Below are positions 1-10,423 of a stretch of DNA of 64,000 nucleotides, in pieces (the first letter of the stretch is position 1; the number at the start of each line of letters is the position of its first letter). Origin of the DNA: Haemonchus contortus (taxonomy: Eukaryota; Nematoda; Chromadorea; Rhabditida; Trichostrongylidae). Both the position numbers and the translations under genes were made by a program. The notes under the pieces were generated by a model, which had not been told where the DNA came from, ran no database searches, and was given only the letters and a program-made list of their open reading frames with translations. The stretch lies in the NCBI GenBank assembly GCA_000469685.2, contig LS997564.1, forward strand, positions 41,310,240 through 41,374,239. The letters run 5' to 3'.

Positions 1-92
1 AAGTTGCAAACGTCGTCATTGATCTATTCAACCCTTTTCCTACTAGTGTGCCATTTTAGTAATTAATTTGAAAGTGAATGCGAAGGCTTTCC

Positions 93-601
93 TTAAAGGC
101 ACCGTTAGCAATAAATTTAGGGTACCCTTTTTTGACGGGAATTGATAGAACTACTCTAGAATAAAGCGATAACAACGAAAAAAGCGCAAAAAACGATGAA
201 CAAAAAGAATTACAAAAAGTAAAAAGAAGAGCTGGAAAGGGGTGTTGGACGAGTTTCACATTGAAATAGCGGCGGTTAGGGAGAGTTCGGGCGAGTGCAC
301 GAAGGCGACGCGATGTGTTGTCTCAATTGCAGACAACACATTGCGTCTCTGGCAATTTGTCAACCAGCTTATCGACTTTTCACCAACTTCGCTCCAATGC
401 GAAAGTGGTGAACGGCAATTAGATTTCGTAGTGAGCCTAGCGAGGGGCGGAGGGCGACCGTGGCTCACTCTCCTGCCCCTTATTGTGCCCTATCCAGACC
501 GTTTTCCGACCTCATTCCTGCACAAATGGTATCAGAGGGGGCGTCGAATTCAAACCATGTGCAAATCTCCGAAACCATTTTTTCGTGAACAGTGCCTTTA
601 A
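93..601. mobile_element. Short TTAA-flanked DNA transposon (MITE-like)
   Basis: The ends are inverted: the left end reads TTAAAGGCACCGTT and the right end reads CGTGAACAGTGCCTTTAA. TTAA sits at both outer edges, which suggests TTAA target choice as in piggyBac-type elements. No transposase is encoded. Close relatives lie at 51486-52188 (sharing about 100 bp just inside the left end), 16088-16718 and, inverted, 32904-33658. The superfamily is inferred from the TTAA only. Confidence 0.65.
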
Positions 602-604
602 CTA

Positions 605-1898
605 TTAGGTGTTTCAGAAAGTTCTGTCGTTTTTCAACGCTTAACTTTAAATGCAAATATCTCGGCTCAAACAAAACTTTATCAATCGAAATGAGAACCG
701 GTGTTATCTACACACTTTTGCCAACGAGTAACAAGCTTGCCTATCCTGGTTGCATAGAACTCTGGAGACCTAGAAGCGATGAATTCGAGGATGGTCGATT
801 CGACATCGTGTCGGTTGTTGAACCGTTTCTCTCTGAGAAAGTTGTCGAGATGTTTGAAAAAGTGGTAGTCGGCTGGAGCGAGGTCAGATGAGTACGCTGG
901 GTTGGCAGAGTTTCGTAGCCGAGCTCGTTCAGCCTCTTCAGGGTGGTCTGTGCGACATGGGGGCGCGCGTTGTCGTGGAGAAGGAGAGGCCCCCTCATGT
1001 TCACCAATCCAGGGCTCATGAGTTGCAGCTTCCGGTGCATTTCGTCGATGTCCTGGCAGTATCTTTCAGATGTGATGGTTTTGCCCGGATCCTAAAAGCT
1101 GTGATGGAGTAAACCAGCCGCTGACCACCAAACTACCACCATCACCTTTTTTGACTGCTGTTTCATCTTCGGAAAATGTTACTGAGCCTGACCCTTGTCC
1201 AACCACTGCCCTGACCCTTGTCCAACCACTGCCGATTGTCGTAGAGAATCCACTTCTCGTTGCAAGTTACAATACGATTCAAGAGAGGGCCGTTTTCTTT
1301 GCGGAGAAGGAGAAAGGACGAGATCTCGAAGCGACGGTTCTTTTGCTCGTCACTCAGTTCATGCGGCACCCATTTATCGAGCTTCTTCGACTTGCCAATC
1401 TCTCGCATATGGCTGGAAACCGCTCCAATCGATACATTCAGTTTAGAAGAGATATCCTTCAGGATCATACGAGGATTGGCTTCAACCATTGCTTTCAACT
1501 CATCGTTATCAGCATCCGATGGCCTACCTTCACGACTATCATCTTCGAGACTCTCGTCGCCGTTACGGAATTTCCTGAACCATCGCTGTGTAGTACGTTC
1601 ATTTGTTGTTCCCAGACCAAACGCTACGTTGATATTTCGAGCCGTGTCCGCTGCATTCCTGCCTAGTTTGAATTGAAAAAGGAGGAGGGTGCGAATTTGT
1701 CGTTTGTCCATGTTTTTTCCAAGCTTTTGCAAAAGCTAAGAACTTACTATGAGGCAAAGCCAATGCAACATTCAGGAAGAGCAAAAATTGCGCTTCTAAA
1801 CGGTATACTATAATACAGCAAAACAACAAAAAATAACTTAGAAAAGAGCGTCTAAAAGTAGACCATCCAAAAACGACAGAACTTTCTGAAACACCTAA
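605..1898 (-). mobile_element. Mariner (Tc1/mariner) transposon, bandit/Hsmar1-like, inactive
   Basis: Two perfect ~30-bp terminal inverted repeats (605-634 and 1869-1898, starting TTAGGTGTTTCAG) are flanked by TA dinucleotides (603-604 and 1899-1900), the mariner target duplication. The transposase lies on the minus strand. The 1294-bp length and protein motifs resemble 'bandit', the mariner described in Ancylostoma caninum, and the Hsmar1-type (cecropia) subfamily. The element abuts a TTAA MITE that ends at 601. Confidence 0.9.
682..1711 (-). pseudogene. Mariner transposase, broken
   Basis: The start MDKRQIRTLL at 1711 opens a paired helix-turn-helix region including WFRKFRNGDESLEDD. The linker-to-catalytic region follows (WVPHELSDEQKNRRFE, then [13 protein letters not shown]), then LLHDNARPHVA and a D34D-type end with PADYHFFKH. 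The final codons end in SHFD before a stop at 682-684. The frame is broken by a 23-bp tandem duplication (1187-1209 repeated at 1210-1232), by a lost codon after LPT near 860-900, and by a stop near 1090. The first catalytic Asp, expected in the TCDEKW-type motif, is Asn. The second Asp (HDN) and the third (ADYHFF) are present. A non-functional transposase is near certain. Confidence 0.9.
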
Positions 1899-1900
1899 TA

Positions 1901-3640
1901 CAAGTATGTCAATATGCTCATGACTTTTGTGACGTAGAACTTTATAATTTTAAGTAGCTTGCTTTCCGAGTTTCAGTACAAAAATGGATGGAAAAGAGTA
2001 GGTTGTTTTACAATATTTCCAAGAAAAACATATTGATTTCCTCGAAGGCGCACATTTTAAAGTATATCTTTTTCTGCACAATATCCATTTGGAATAAAAA
2101 CTGTTTCGGCAGGTCCAGCGAATCTTTTCTCATTCTTCCTATACATTAGGTATTTAGAAGCAAGTTATAGTATTCATTGAAATTGGCTACAGCTCCTCTT
2201 TGTCGGTTGTTATGTCCAACGGTAGTTGACGAGCAAGCAAATAGTTTATTGGATGAGCAGAAACATAGCTATTCTCTTGAATAACGAAGGCTTAGAATTC
2301 AGAATGTTCAAATGACTAGAGAACAAAGATCTCTTCAGCGTGCATGGTAGTAGTATCCTCGCTATATATAAGGTTGATGCATAACTACTGCGGATTTTCT
2401 CGGACAAATTTCATATAACGAAACGATAAAAATACTGAACAACAATACGTTGAAATAATTACTCCGAAACGTATCCACCATCTACGTCAAGCACTGCTTC
2501 CCATTTGCTAGGCGGTCGGACTTCATAAGCGACAAGATTTGATCCTTGGGGGCGATCCACGCCTTGACATCGGCCAACCAGTCATTCATATCGACGGAAG
2601 TTCTATGCCCTAGCCTTTTTTTCAGCGAACGGTTGACAAGATAATCCATAGAAGTTTCTGCTGGAGAATGTGGCAGAATTAGGGGCAGATCCCATTTTTT
2701 GGTTGGCTTTGGCTGATTGTTCCATCGCCGAAAAGTTACTGAGATCGCGGAATGATTCTGCCACCTACCAACGTTTCTCGAAGTAGCAGAGCCTAATTTT
2801 GCGAATAAGCGGATGGTTTTCTAAGTACAAGTAATCAAGCAGATCATTTCTAGAAAAAACCCGGACTCAATATTCAAATTCTATCGAGAGAAAAAAGCCG
2901 CAAAAAAATCCGCAATATTTGTGCATCAACCTAGTACAAACCGCTCGCGCCTAGTCGGGGTTTGTGCCCAATAAATGCTTCAGCAGAAAATCATAACTCA
3001 TGTCCCCTTTGGCATAGAACGCTTAAATTTAGCAGGATTATTGGAGGCAGGATAGAACATCATGGCGGGTGGCAGGACCGAATCGTGTCCGCAGGGGGGA
3101 TTTGCGCCAAAATTATTAGTTTGGCCCTAGGGCGTTCAAACTTGGCTGGAGTATAGGTGACGGGATGGGGACACTTATGGTAGGTGGGAGACCCCGCCCA
3201 TTAGGAGGTGGGGTGTGCGCGAAATAAATGTCCGAGCGAAAATCCATAATTTCTGATCTCGTGGACTTGGAGAGCAAAATCAATAGGAGTAGAGGAGACA
3301 GGATTGGAACATTGGCGATAGAAGAGGCCTTGGAGAACAAGATCCAATCACCAATTAGATCCTAGCGCCTTTAGCAATCCAGCTTTGATTCTTTGATATG
3401 TTTCACTCGACAAGAAGGTTAAGTGCACTGATAGGGACCGATTATGGAAGGAGCCAGCCGCATTGGTGTAAGTTTGTAGAATTCTCCCCTCTGTTTGAAG
3501 CTTCAGAAGTGTCCGCTAGGAAGGATCTCAAGTTAGTGATGAATTTACTGGACTTTTTTTTTATTGACTGGATACGAAGTTATTTTGGGCTTATGTAGGA
3601 TTGCCCAATGTGTCTATAGCTTTTGTCAAGTGAAATTTTA
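1901..3640. repeat. Partial leftmost unit of tandem array A
   Basis: Sequence from about 1915 (ctttTGTGACGTAGAA) matches sequence starting near 8760 and near 14755. The stretch near 3460-3530 matches about 9640-9700 and 15690-15740. This is the gene-free flank of the ~6-kb unit that recurs to the right. It is interrupted by the Tc1-like remnant at 2371-2932. No gene is recognised here. Confidence 0.6.
2371..2932 (-). mobile_element. Tc1-like transposon remnant with terminal inverted repeats
   Basis: A 28-bp imperfect inverted pair (2371-2398, AGGTTGATGCATAACTACTG; 2905-2932) bounds a 562-bp remnant. On the minus strand around 2460-2690 a decayed frame reads ILPHSPAETSMDYLVNRSLKK, then NDWLADVKAWIAPKDQI and a terminal DVDGGY. 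That pattern fits the C-terminal end of Tc1-type transposases (a proline-rich MDY block followed by a terminal GGYF-like motif). The N-terminal half is missing. Confidence 0.55.
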
Positions 3641-4151
3641 TATTTGTGATCAATATGTATTTTGGACTATTTCGGAAACTAGTAGTTAATGACTTCCCTC
3701 AAAGAATTACTCCGCACTTGCAAATGCTGAATCATAGCTATTTCCGTGTGCTGTAGCTACTGAAAAGAGGAAGCTTCCGAACTGTGAAATTTTCGGAGAA
3801 ACTCACTCTTTGCTGTCTGTTCATCTCGTGGCTCTGGTTCTCATAGTTAGAAAGCAGGCCGATCAATGCTTCCGTAACTGTGCGGAGAGCACATCAGAAA
3901 GGCTTAACTCGGGAGAGGTTTGCAATCGTATAACAGATAAAGAATGATTCAAAATAATCTGCCCAGTCTTTTCTTATGCTATCTCACTCACATTTTTGAG
4001 TGGGAAGTTGTTCATCAAGCAAGTGGAAAGAGCAAATCGGGAATACCTTCCATGATCTTCCAAAAATTTCTAGAGAAGCAAGCCAAAGCAATCATCGGAA
4101 ATAAGTAAGATTTCTTCAATGCCATCAAAATTTATTCAAAGTGAAAATGTT
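2933..4151. other. Non-coding part of array A, no gene seen
   Basis: The stretch 2955-3270 holds a diverged direct repeat (AATAAATG followed by AAAATCATAA or AAAATCCATAA near 2972 and 3222). The rest aligns with the intervals 3' of the other two CAP genes. No coding frame is supported. Confidence 0.4.
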
Positions 4152-5516
4152 TCATTCTTTCCTGCAAAGTGCTTCCTGGTAGCATGAATCGCCATCGCAT
4201 TTGCTGCATGCTGGGCCTTTCTTATAAAGCTTGCTGCCGACTCTAACTTTCCTATACATATTATATGGATATTAACATTGCGATCCTAATAACAACTACA
4301 CTTTTTTGACTATGAACTCACCTTCCGTAGATGCAAGCAATGGTGTAATAGGAATTATGGCATAAGGTCACTGAACATCCGACCTTATCTGTTTTAGCCT
4401 TGGCCATCTGGAAAAACCAGACTCGTTGGTAAATGTTGAGTAGCCTACAAAGAATATGTAGGACGAGAAATAATGACTTTAATCAAGTCATATAGAAAGT
4501 GCAATATAGGGAAGATTTCTCGAATGGAAATCATGCTTGCTGGTTGTATGGTTTTGAATATTTCTCACGACTTCTCTGCCATAGGCTTTTGCATTGCGTT
4601 TTACGAGAATTCAGTGGCAAAACTGACTCATTACCCACCAAGAAAAATGGGATCGCTGAGTCGTCACCCTCAGTAAATTCCGGAACTTTGTCCTCTTCCG
4701 TTTTCGGCTTCGTTTCCCACCAATTCGTGGCAGCCTTAGAAACAACCAATGGTTCTCGTGTTTCAAGATAGAATTGAAATTTCCAGCTTACCTGTCTCGC
4801 TACACTGATTACACCGTTGTCTTTGTTTGAATCGATAGTGTCGAAATTTGTTATAGTTCCATTGAATCGAGTTCTATCTGAGAATCTTTCGCATCTTGCG
4901 GTCAACATAATGGCTTCCTTTTCCAGATCGCAATCGTATGCCTAAAAAAAGCAATCTAGATGCTAAATAATATCGTTGTGGAACGAATAACCCCCTCGCT
5001 GACCATGAAACGCATGTTTGCTGCTGCCGGCAAATTTTCTTTCCCTTCAGCAACTAAAGCCCTGGAACAACATTCTTCACAACAATGGATCCTCATTTAC
5101 AATTTCTGATCTTCCTGTCATTTTCCATGAAAATTTCATACAAGTTACCCGATAGCGATTTATCATTGAATGGGTTTCCTTTGCAGAACAACTATTGTGC
5201 AATCGCACCTTCTTTCATTGTGCTCTTGGAGGAATGTTTTACGAAGTGTATGGTGGTTTCCTTCGCAAATGGTGACATCTGAAACATGACAGCATGACCA
5301 AGGAGGAGTTTAAAGGGACGGTTTCTGTAACTAACAAGAAGGGCTGCATAGATGTGTTACGAACCTGAGCTCCAGATCCTGAATCCGCTGCTGTTCTGAA
5401 GAGCCTGAAACTGATAACAATATTCACTTGGTGATCTGAAAATCACTTTGTGATGTTGGAATCAACATTTCGATGGAACGTACCAGGAATAGCACGGCTA
5501 TTGAGTAAATGAGCAT
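4152..5516 (-). CDS. Secreted CAP-domain protein (ASP/SCP-TAPS-like), array copy 1
   Basis: Eight exons splice to a 210-codon frame: 5516-5484, 5404-5365, 5278-5209, 5061-5004, 4941-4792, 4734-4639, 4407-4322 and 4251-4152. All use GT-AG. Exon 1 encodes a hydrophobic signal peptide (MLIYSIAVLFL). Exon 3 has the CAP helix signature FLQEHNERR. Exons 4-5 read LPAAANMRFM and AYDCDLEKEA, typical of hookworm ASPs. Exon 6 has WWETKP, exon 7 KVGCSVTLC and YTIACIYG, and exon 8 the Cys hinge KKGPACSKCDGDSC before TGA. The family is exported and used in host interaction; the target is unknown. The usual GEN and H-x-TQ cavity motifs are not recognisable, so this is a divergent CAP protein. Exon limits come from comparing three copies. 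Confidence 0.82.
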
Positions 5517-5630
5517 TTTGAGCAGTAGCTTCTGCAAAACATCTTTCTTAATGACGCTTTCTATGGACTTCATTATGTGATTTTTTACATGCCGCGGCGT
5601 TAGCATGGGGGCACTTCACAGAAAAGCATG

Positions 5631-5641
5631 CGTTTGTACTC
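5631..5641 (-). promoter_or_regulatory. Degraded TATA-like site of CAP copy 1
   Basis: Read on the minus strand this is GAGTACAAACG, about 115 bp upstream of the ATG. The matching positions upstream of copies 2 and 3 read GAGTATAAAC. The copy-1 box therefore carries a T-to-C change. Confidence 0.35.
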
Positions 5642-6204
5642 GACAAAGTTCTTCTCAGACATGCTCTGAGCATCGCCGAGCTGATTGAAGTCGGCATCCT
5701 TAAAGGTCGCGACATTTAGAAAATACACCTAGTTGGGGACGCTTAGAAGTTCAAAATGGCATTTCATCTGATCGTGCAGCGTTTCCTCTACCTGTGTGAG
5801 ATATATGTGATGACAATGCCAAATGACTGTGAGGACTTTTCCCCGTTCTTCTCACACTGAGGTTAGTGGCTGCTGCAAGCTGGTTGGCGATTACAGATAT
5901 CATGAAAGTCAACGCTACGGTACGGATAGAGCGGTGTTACTGGAGTGCATTACCTTAATCAGGCAGCACTTTCCCAAGGCGAAAGAACGAATCTTGATAG
6001 AGAAGAAATGCATAGGAATTTGTTTGATTGGGGACTCCTCGTAGGGTTGACTTCCATGATGTCCCGTGTTTCTTTTATGCAAAATATATCGGTGAAAATA
6101 GCGAACACTGTATAAGTAGAGTACACTGAGAAGCTTGGTATATTCCAAGGGCCAATTGAATGGTTGCTTGCGACCGAGTATACTGTACAGAACAATTTTT
6201 CTGG
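5642..6204. other. CAP copy 1 upstream region, no gene seen
   Basis: Diverged matches lie upstream of copies 2 (about 11990-12300) and 3 (about 18740-19020). The shared blocks include GGTGGCTG-like and AGATATCATGAA segments. No protein-coding frame is supported. Confidence 0.4.
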
Positions 6205-6445
6205 AGAATGCGTGCCGCAAATTGCGCAGCGAAGTTCGTAATGATTTGAACGACTTTGGCGCCTATCATTGGGGCCCAAATTTGAAGTAGAGTGGATTAG
6301 TAGGATCATCTGACCCTACTTAACTACACTACTTCGAGTTTGTGCCCCGAAAATTGGCACCGCATTTGTACAAATCGGCACGAACTTCGCCGCGTAATTT
6401 GCCGCGCGCACCCTCGGACGCACGTTCGTTCCGTCCCCATTTTTC
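6205..6445. mobile_element. Diverged MITE remnant related to 41084-41329
   Basis: The internal segments CCTATCATTGGGGCCC (near 6261) and TTAGTAGGATCATC (near 6297) match the complete element at 41084-41329. The right end has GCCGCGTAATTTGCCGCGCG. The left terminus is degraded and no clear target duplication is seen. Confidence 0.55.
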
Positions 6446-7100
6446 CGCCGCCTCTTTCTTACGCCAATGACTCTTGCGCACCCAGCTGAAACATTCGGTC
6501 AGTTGTTAAGAGATGTGGCTGAGGTTGGCTGTTACCTTCAGTTAAGGTTGGACACCGATTTTAATGTAACCTAGAAGGATCTGTACAAACGTAAGATGCT
6601 CCTATTGAACTGGACCACCTTCTTCCCAACCTAGAATTGTCTGCTCGGGAAACAAAGAAAGGCAAATGAGAAAACAGAATTAAAGTGTTCGAATGAAATC
6701 TCTCCTTTTTCCCCTTTTATGCCGGTTTTGTAACGGGTTGCAGCAAATAATATTTGATGACAGGAGCCTGCTGAAACATTGTTCCGGCTATTTTCGGTAA
6801 AGCATTCAGTTGCGAACAATTTGTCTTATGAGCGGTACCTTATTTGCCTTACTTCTGCCCTTTCTGTCTGCTATTCCTCGTCCTTCTGCATCTGCAAGCA
6901 GATATGTCTGCACTGTTTTGAACATGTCCTCAACCCCAGGAACTGCTTCCAACTTCGAATATTTAGTACTGATGTTGTAGGTCGTATTCCATGGTCACCT
7001 CACATATTACTTCCCTTGCTAGGGAGAGAAAGAAAAAGAGTTGTTGCAAGTTTCTGAGTATTTGTATTCGTATTTCCCGTATTCTGAGGCCTTGTGAACC

Positions 7101-7350
7101 GGGTGTGGTGCGTTAGGAACGAAATGGTCGCGTCACGGTGAGAAGGGCGTCGCGCGCGAAGGACTGTAGCAGGATGCAGCAGTAGGTAAGAAATACAAGA
7201 GCAAAAGTACTAATAGTAGAATTATGCATAATCGCATATCGATTGAGCTGTATGAAGAACGCTAGAGCTGTAACAACGGCGAATGAATGGTCCGCGACAG
7301 CCGCGTGCGGCAAATCGATTACCCAAAATCGTTCCTAACGCCCGTCTCCC
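7101..7350. mobile_element. 250-bp MITE with 10-bp target duplication (MULE-like)
   Basis: CTTGTGAACC occurs at 7091-7100 and again at 7351-7360, directly flanking the element. The ends are inverted: GGGTGTGGTGCGTTAGGAAC on the left, and the right end reverse-complements to GGGAGACGGGCGTTAGGAAC. No coding capacity is present. The 9-10-bp duplication is typical of Mutator-like elements, but the superfamily is inferred. Confidence 0.75.
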
Positions 7351-8044
7351 CTTGTGAACCCAGCCTTGTTTCAGAAGAATCTGGTGCCGATTTGACAAAT
7401 TTTAGAGATTGGGGGTTTTGGTGCTTGAAGCGAAAGCAAAATATGCAAGAAGCGATCCCTTGTCGGTAACAGCCGAGTTTCATAGTGACATGTTCTAGCA
7501 GCACAAAACTTCATCGGAATGCACTAGTTCACGAGTTGTGCCTGCGCAAGAATTTGATGATGCTGGTGTGACTGAGGAGCTCCAAGCCGTTCCATCTTTT
7601 CCAAAATCAGCATTCAACCTGCAGCAGCGCGATGGTTTGTTTTCAACGTTATTTTGTTTTGACCTTCATTGTAACCTGACCTTTGTTCCGTATGGTACTG
7701 CAATGAGGTGGAGATAGGGTGGAGCTGGAAGAAATGCCCTACCAGAAGCATGCTCTCTGGATCAAATCGCATACCTATAACCTTCCAATCCGACTAAAAC
7801 TTCCGTTTCCGCGGTCAAGTTATCAACCAGTCTGGAAAGCTAGAGCCACATTGGCTGACCCGTGCAAGTCGTTATATAGGCGACAGATACGTTATAAACG
7901 CTATTACAATTCAGAGGGATACTCACAAGTGTGGGCGCATTCCGGAATTTTTGCCCTTCTTCTTTTTTCGCACTGCATCAGCAAGTCATTGCTATATTTT
8001 GAAGCTTTTTTTTTGAATGGGGTTTTTTTCACTCTTGATCTTAT

Positions 8045-8308
8045 TTATAAAAACTTCTTCACTGAACATTGTCCACAGTCGGCACCACACCACAGAAAGA
8101 GGGTTGTCCGAGAGCTATGGGGATAAACGTGACTTTCAAGTGTATCAACATTCCGTTGCACTTCCCTTTTTTCCCCAGTTTTGTTCAGCTGGCCAAATTT
8201 CCCGAATGAGCTTGAAGAACTGCCGGGCGTAAACGTTGTTCTGGCAGCCAAAGAAGTGTATGCAATGTTGTACAGCTTTTTTGGTCGAAGGTGAATGTGA
8301 CTGTTCAC
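8045..8308 (-). pseudogene. Unrecognised exon-like frame, array A unit 1
   Basis: On the minus strand this aligns to the frame at 13945-14304. Shared stretches are PKKLYNIAYT versus PKTLYDIAYT and, after a frame change, KCNGMLIHLKVTFIPIAL versus RCNGMLMHLQANFIPVAL. An in-frame TAG follows AAGGCT at the left edge, and the frame shifts between the two conserved stretches. It may be the decayed exon of a second gene in the unit. No family is recognised. Confidence 0.3.
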
Positions 8309-8309
8309 C

Positions 8310-10423
8310 TAAGCCTTCTGAACAGAGGGTTCAGACTGAAGTTGTGTTTATACTCAAATTACGTAGTGTATAAAAAGGAATTGAAATTCTTACTGCATTT
8401 TCAACCCCCATGTTTGCATGTTGCTATTGCAGTTGGCTGAAATACTCAAGCTGTCCTGTCTGATTGGGTTTCTTCCTCTACTCTTCTCTTATAGGTTAAC
8501 AGCCGCTCTTCATCCTTCAGCCATCTTAGAACATCAGAACCTCACGAGGCGGGCATGCTGTTTTCATACGATCCTCCTAAAACGCTACCGCTTAGGCTAG
8601 CGTATTGCTGCAGAGCTCAAGTATACTCTTCAAAAATTCGTCTAGACACGATAAGCACCCTCCCCCTTTCCCCTACTTTCCTCTATATTCCGTTCCCTGC
8701 CTTACTTGCATGCTATACCTAACTTGAAATTGAAATCGAGGGCGTTCCACACCTATGACATCTCATAACTTTTGTGACGTAGAATCTTATGATTTTATAG
8801 TTATCTTCTCGTGTTTTAGTACTGAGAAGTATGAGAATAGTTTACTTTCACACTATTTTCAAGAAAAACATCCTCGACCCCTCGGTAGTTAATTTTTTGG
8901 GTGACAGTTTTCTCCTACATAACAGCTCTTTCAAAGAAGTTTTTTGACAAGCCCAGCACAACTTTCTTTTCCTCCTATGTATAAAGTAGTTGCAGAGAAT
9001 CAAGCTAAGGTATTCATTGAAATTGACCGCGGAACTTTTTCCTCAGTTGTTCTGTCGGATGATAGTTGACGAGCCAGCCAGCCGTTCATTGGGTGAACAC
9101 AATAATGGCGACATGAACATCCACGGTTTCAAGTTCAGAGTTCGAAGGGTTCAAATGGTCCAGAGAGCAAAGATCTCATCAGCGCACATGGTGGTAGAGT
9201 GATCAATAACATGTGCAATGGTCAGCGATTATCCATCAATTTCTAGCATTTGCAGGACTTCCTCTTTTCGAGGAAGAACCACATTGACCAAATTCATTGG
9301 AATTGGCAGGGACTCTTTTCAAGCTTTCGAGTCGGACGGTAGTTGACGAGCAAGTGAATGTTGCCTCTTACATCTTCAGATCTGGGTCCATAAGAGGCTC
9401 TTGTGAACATCCACGTTTGCATCTTCTCGAAACCGTCATTCTGTCTTGAGCGAGGTTAACCTGCATGTTGAACGCGTGTTGTGTTCCCGAAAGAAAAAGA
9501 CGACACAATCCTGCCATTCAATACTTCTACATTACACCACTTTCGTTTGGATTCTGTCCTGCTGGCATACGGTTACGCGGAGATTATTTGGCTGCCAGTT
9601 GCTCTGGTTCCGCCCATAGAGGGAAGGAGCTGACCGAATCGGTAGCGGTATGTAGAACTTCTTTCCTCTGCTTAAAGCTTCAGAAGCATCGCTAGAAAGA
9701 GTCGCCAGATTTCATCGCTCTCTAATTTTGAACGCCGAACATTTTCTCGGAAAATTTTCCTACGTTCTTTAAATTAATTCGAAGTGAGCAGACTTCGTTG
9801 TTTCATGCAAACTGTTGTGAGCATGAAGTTTGTGATTAATTCAAGAGCGAATTCGACGTCATTTCGAACCTAGGCGTATGCCAGTATGTCCACTGCTTTT
9901 GTAAAGCCAAATATTGTATTTGCAAGTGGTTTCCTGGAACTGATTTCGAAACTAACTGGTAGTGACTTCATTTTTTCCACAGAGGTTTTTCCGCTGTTGC
10001 CTTCTTTGACTCATGTGCTATTGTGCGGTTCAGTGTGCCATCAATGCTACAAAGGAGAAACCTTTTCAAATTGAGAAGAAAGTGAGGGGTTCGCTTCTTT
10101 CTGTCTGTTCGTCTTTGTAACGTCGTTTTTGACCTAAGAGTTAGAAAGTATCAATGAGGGCGGGGTGTCGGTTTTGTAACTCTGCGAAACGCACATTACA
10201 AAAGGTTCAACTTTGGAGCTTTGCATGTCATGTAACATCTGAAACAACAATTTCCTACTGATCAGCCTCTGTGCATTTTTTGGCGTGGGAATTTGTTTCT
10301 GAAGCAGCTGAGAAGAGCATTTTGGTAAAGTATTTGTAGACAGGCAAACCAAAACATTCAGTCAAGTTGTAGAAAATTTTTCCAATGTCATCAACATTTA
10401 TTTGAAAAGGAATTGGTTCATGG
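8310..10423. other. Interval 3' of CAP copy 2, no gene seen
   Basis: This matches 14305-17000 and, in part, 1901-4100. It is non-coding as far as I can see. Several short open frames exist but none is conserved between the copies. Confidence 0.4.

Larger units (their letters stand above)
3641..8750. repeat. Array A unit 1 (CAP gene copy 1)
   Basis: Most of this stretch has a diverged match in 9890-14745 and its left part has one in 15900-19000. Matching landmarks are the CAP gene exons, the sequence around TGACATCTCATAAC (8756 and 14751) and the 12.8-kb/6.8-kb block. Unit boundaries are arbitrary because the array is circularly permuted; only the period of about 6 kb is meaningful. Two MITEs (about 6205-6445 and 7101-7350) are specific to this unit. 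Confidence 0.7.

Noticed and set aside
1151..1676. Plus-strand open frames of 138-171 codons across the mariner
   Set aside because: They are antisense shadows of the transposase, which has recognisable motifs on the minus strand.
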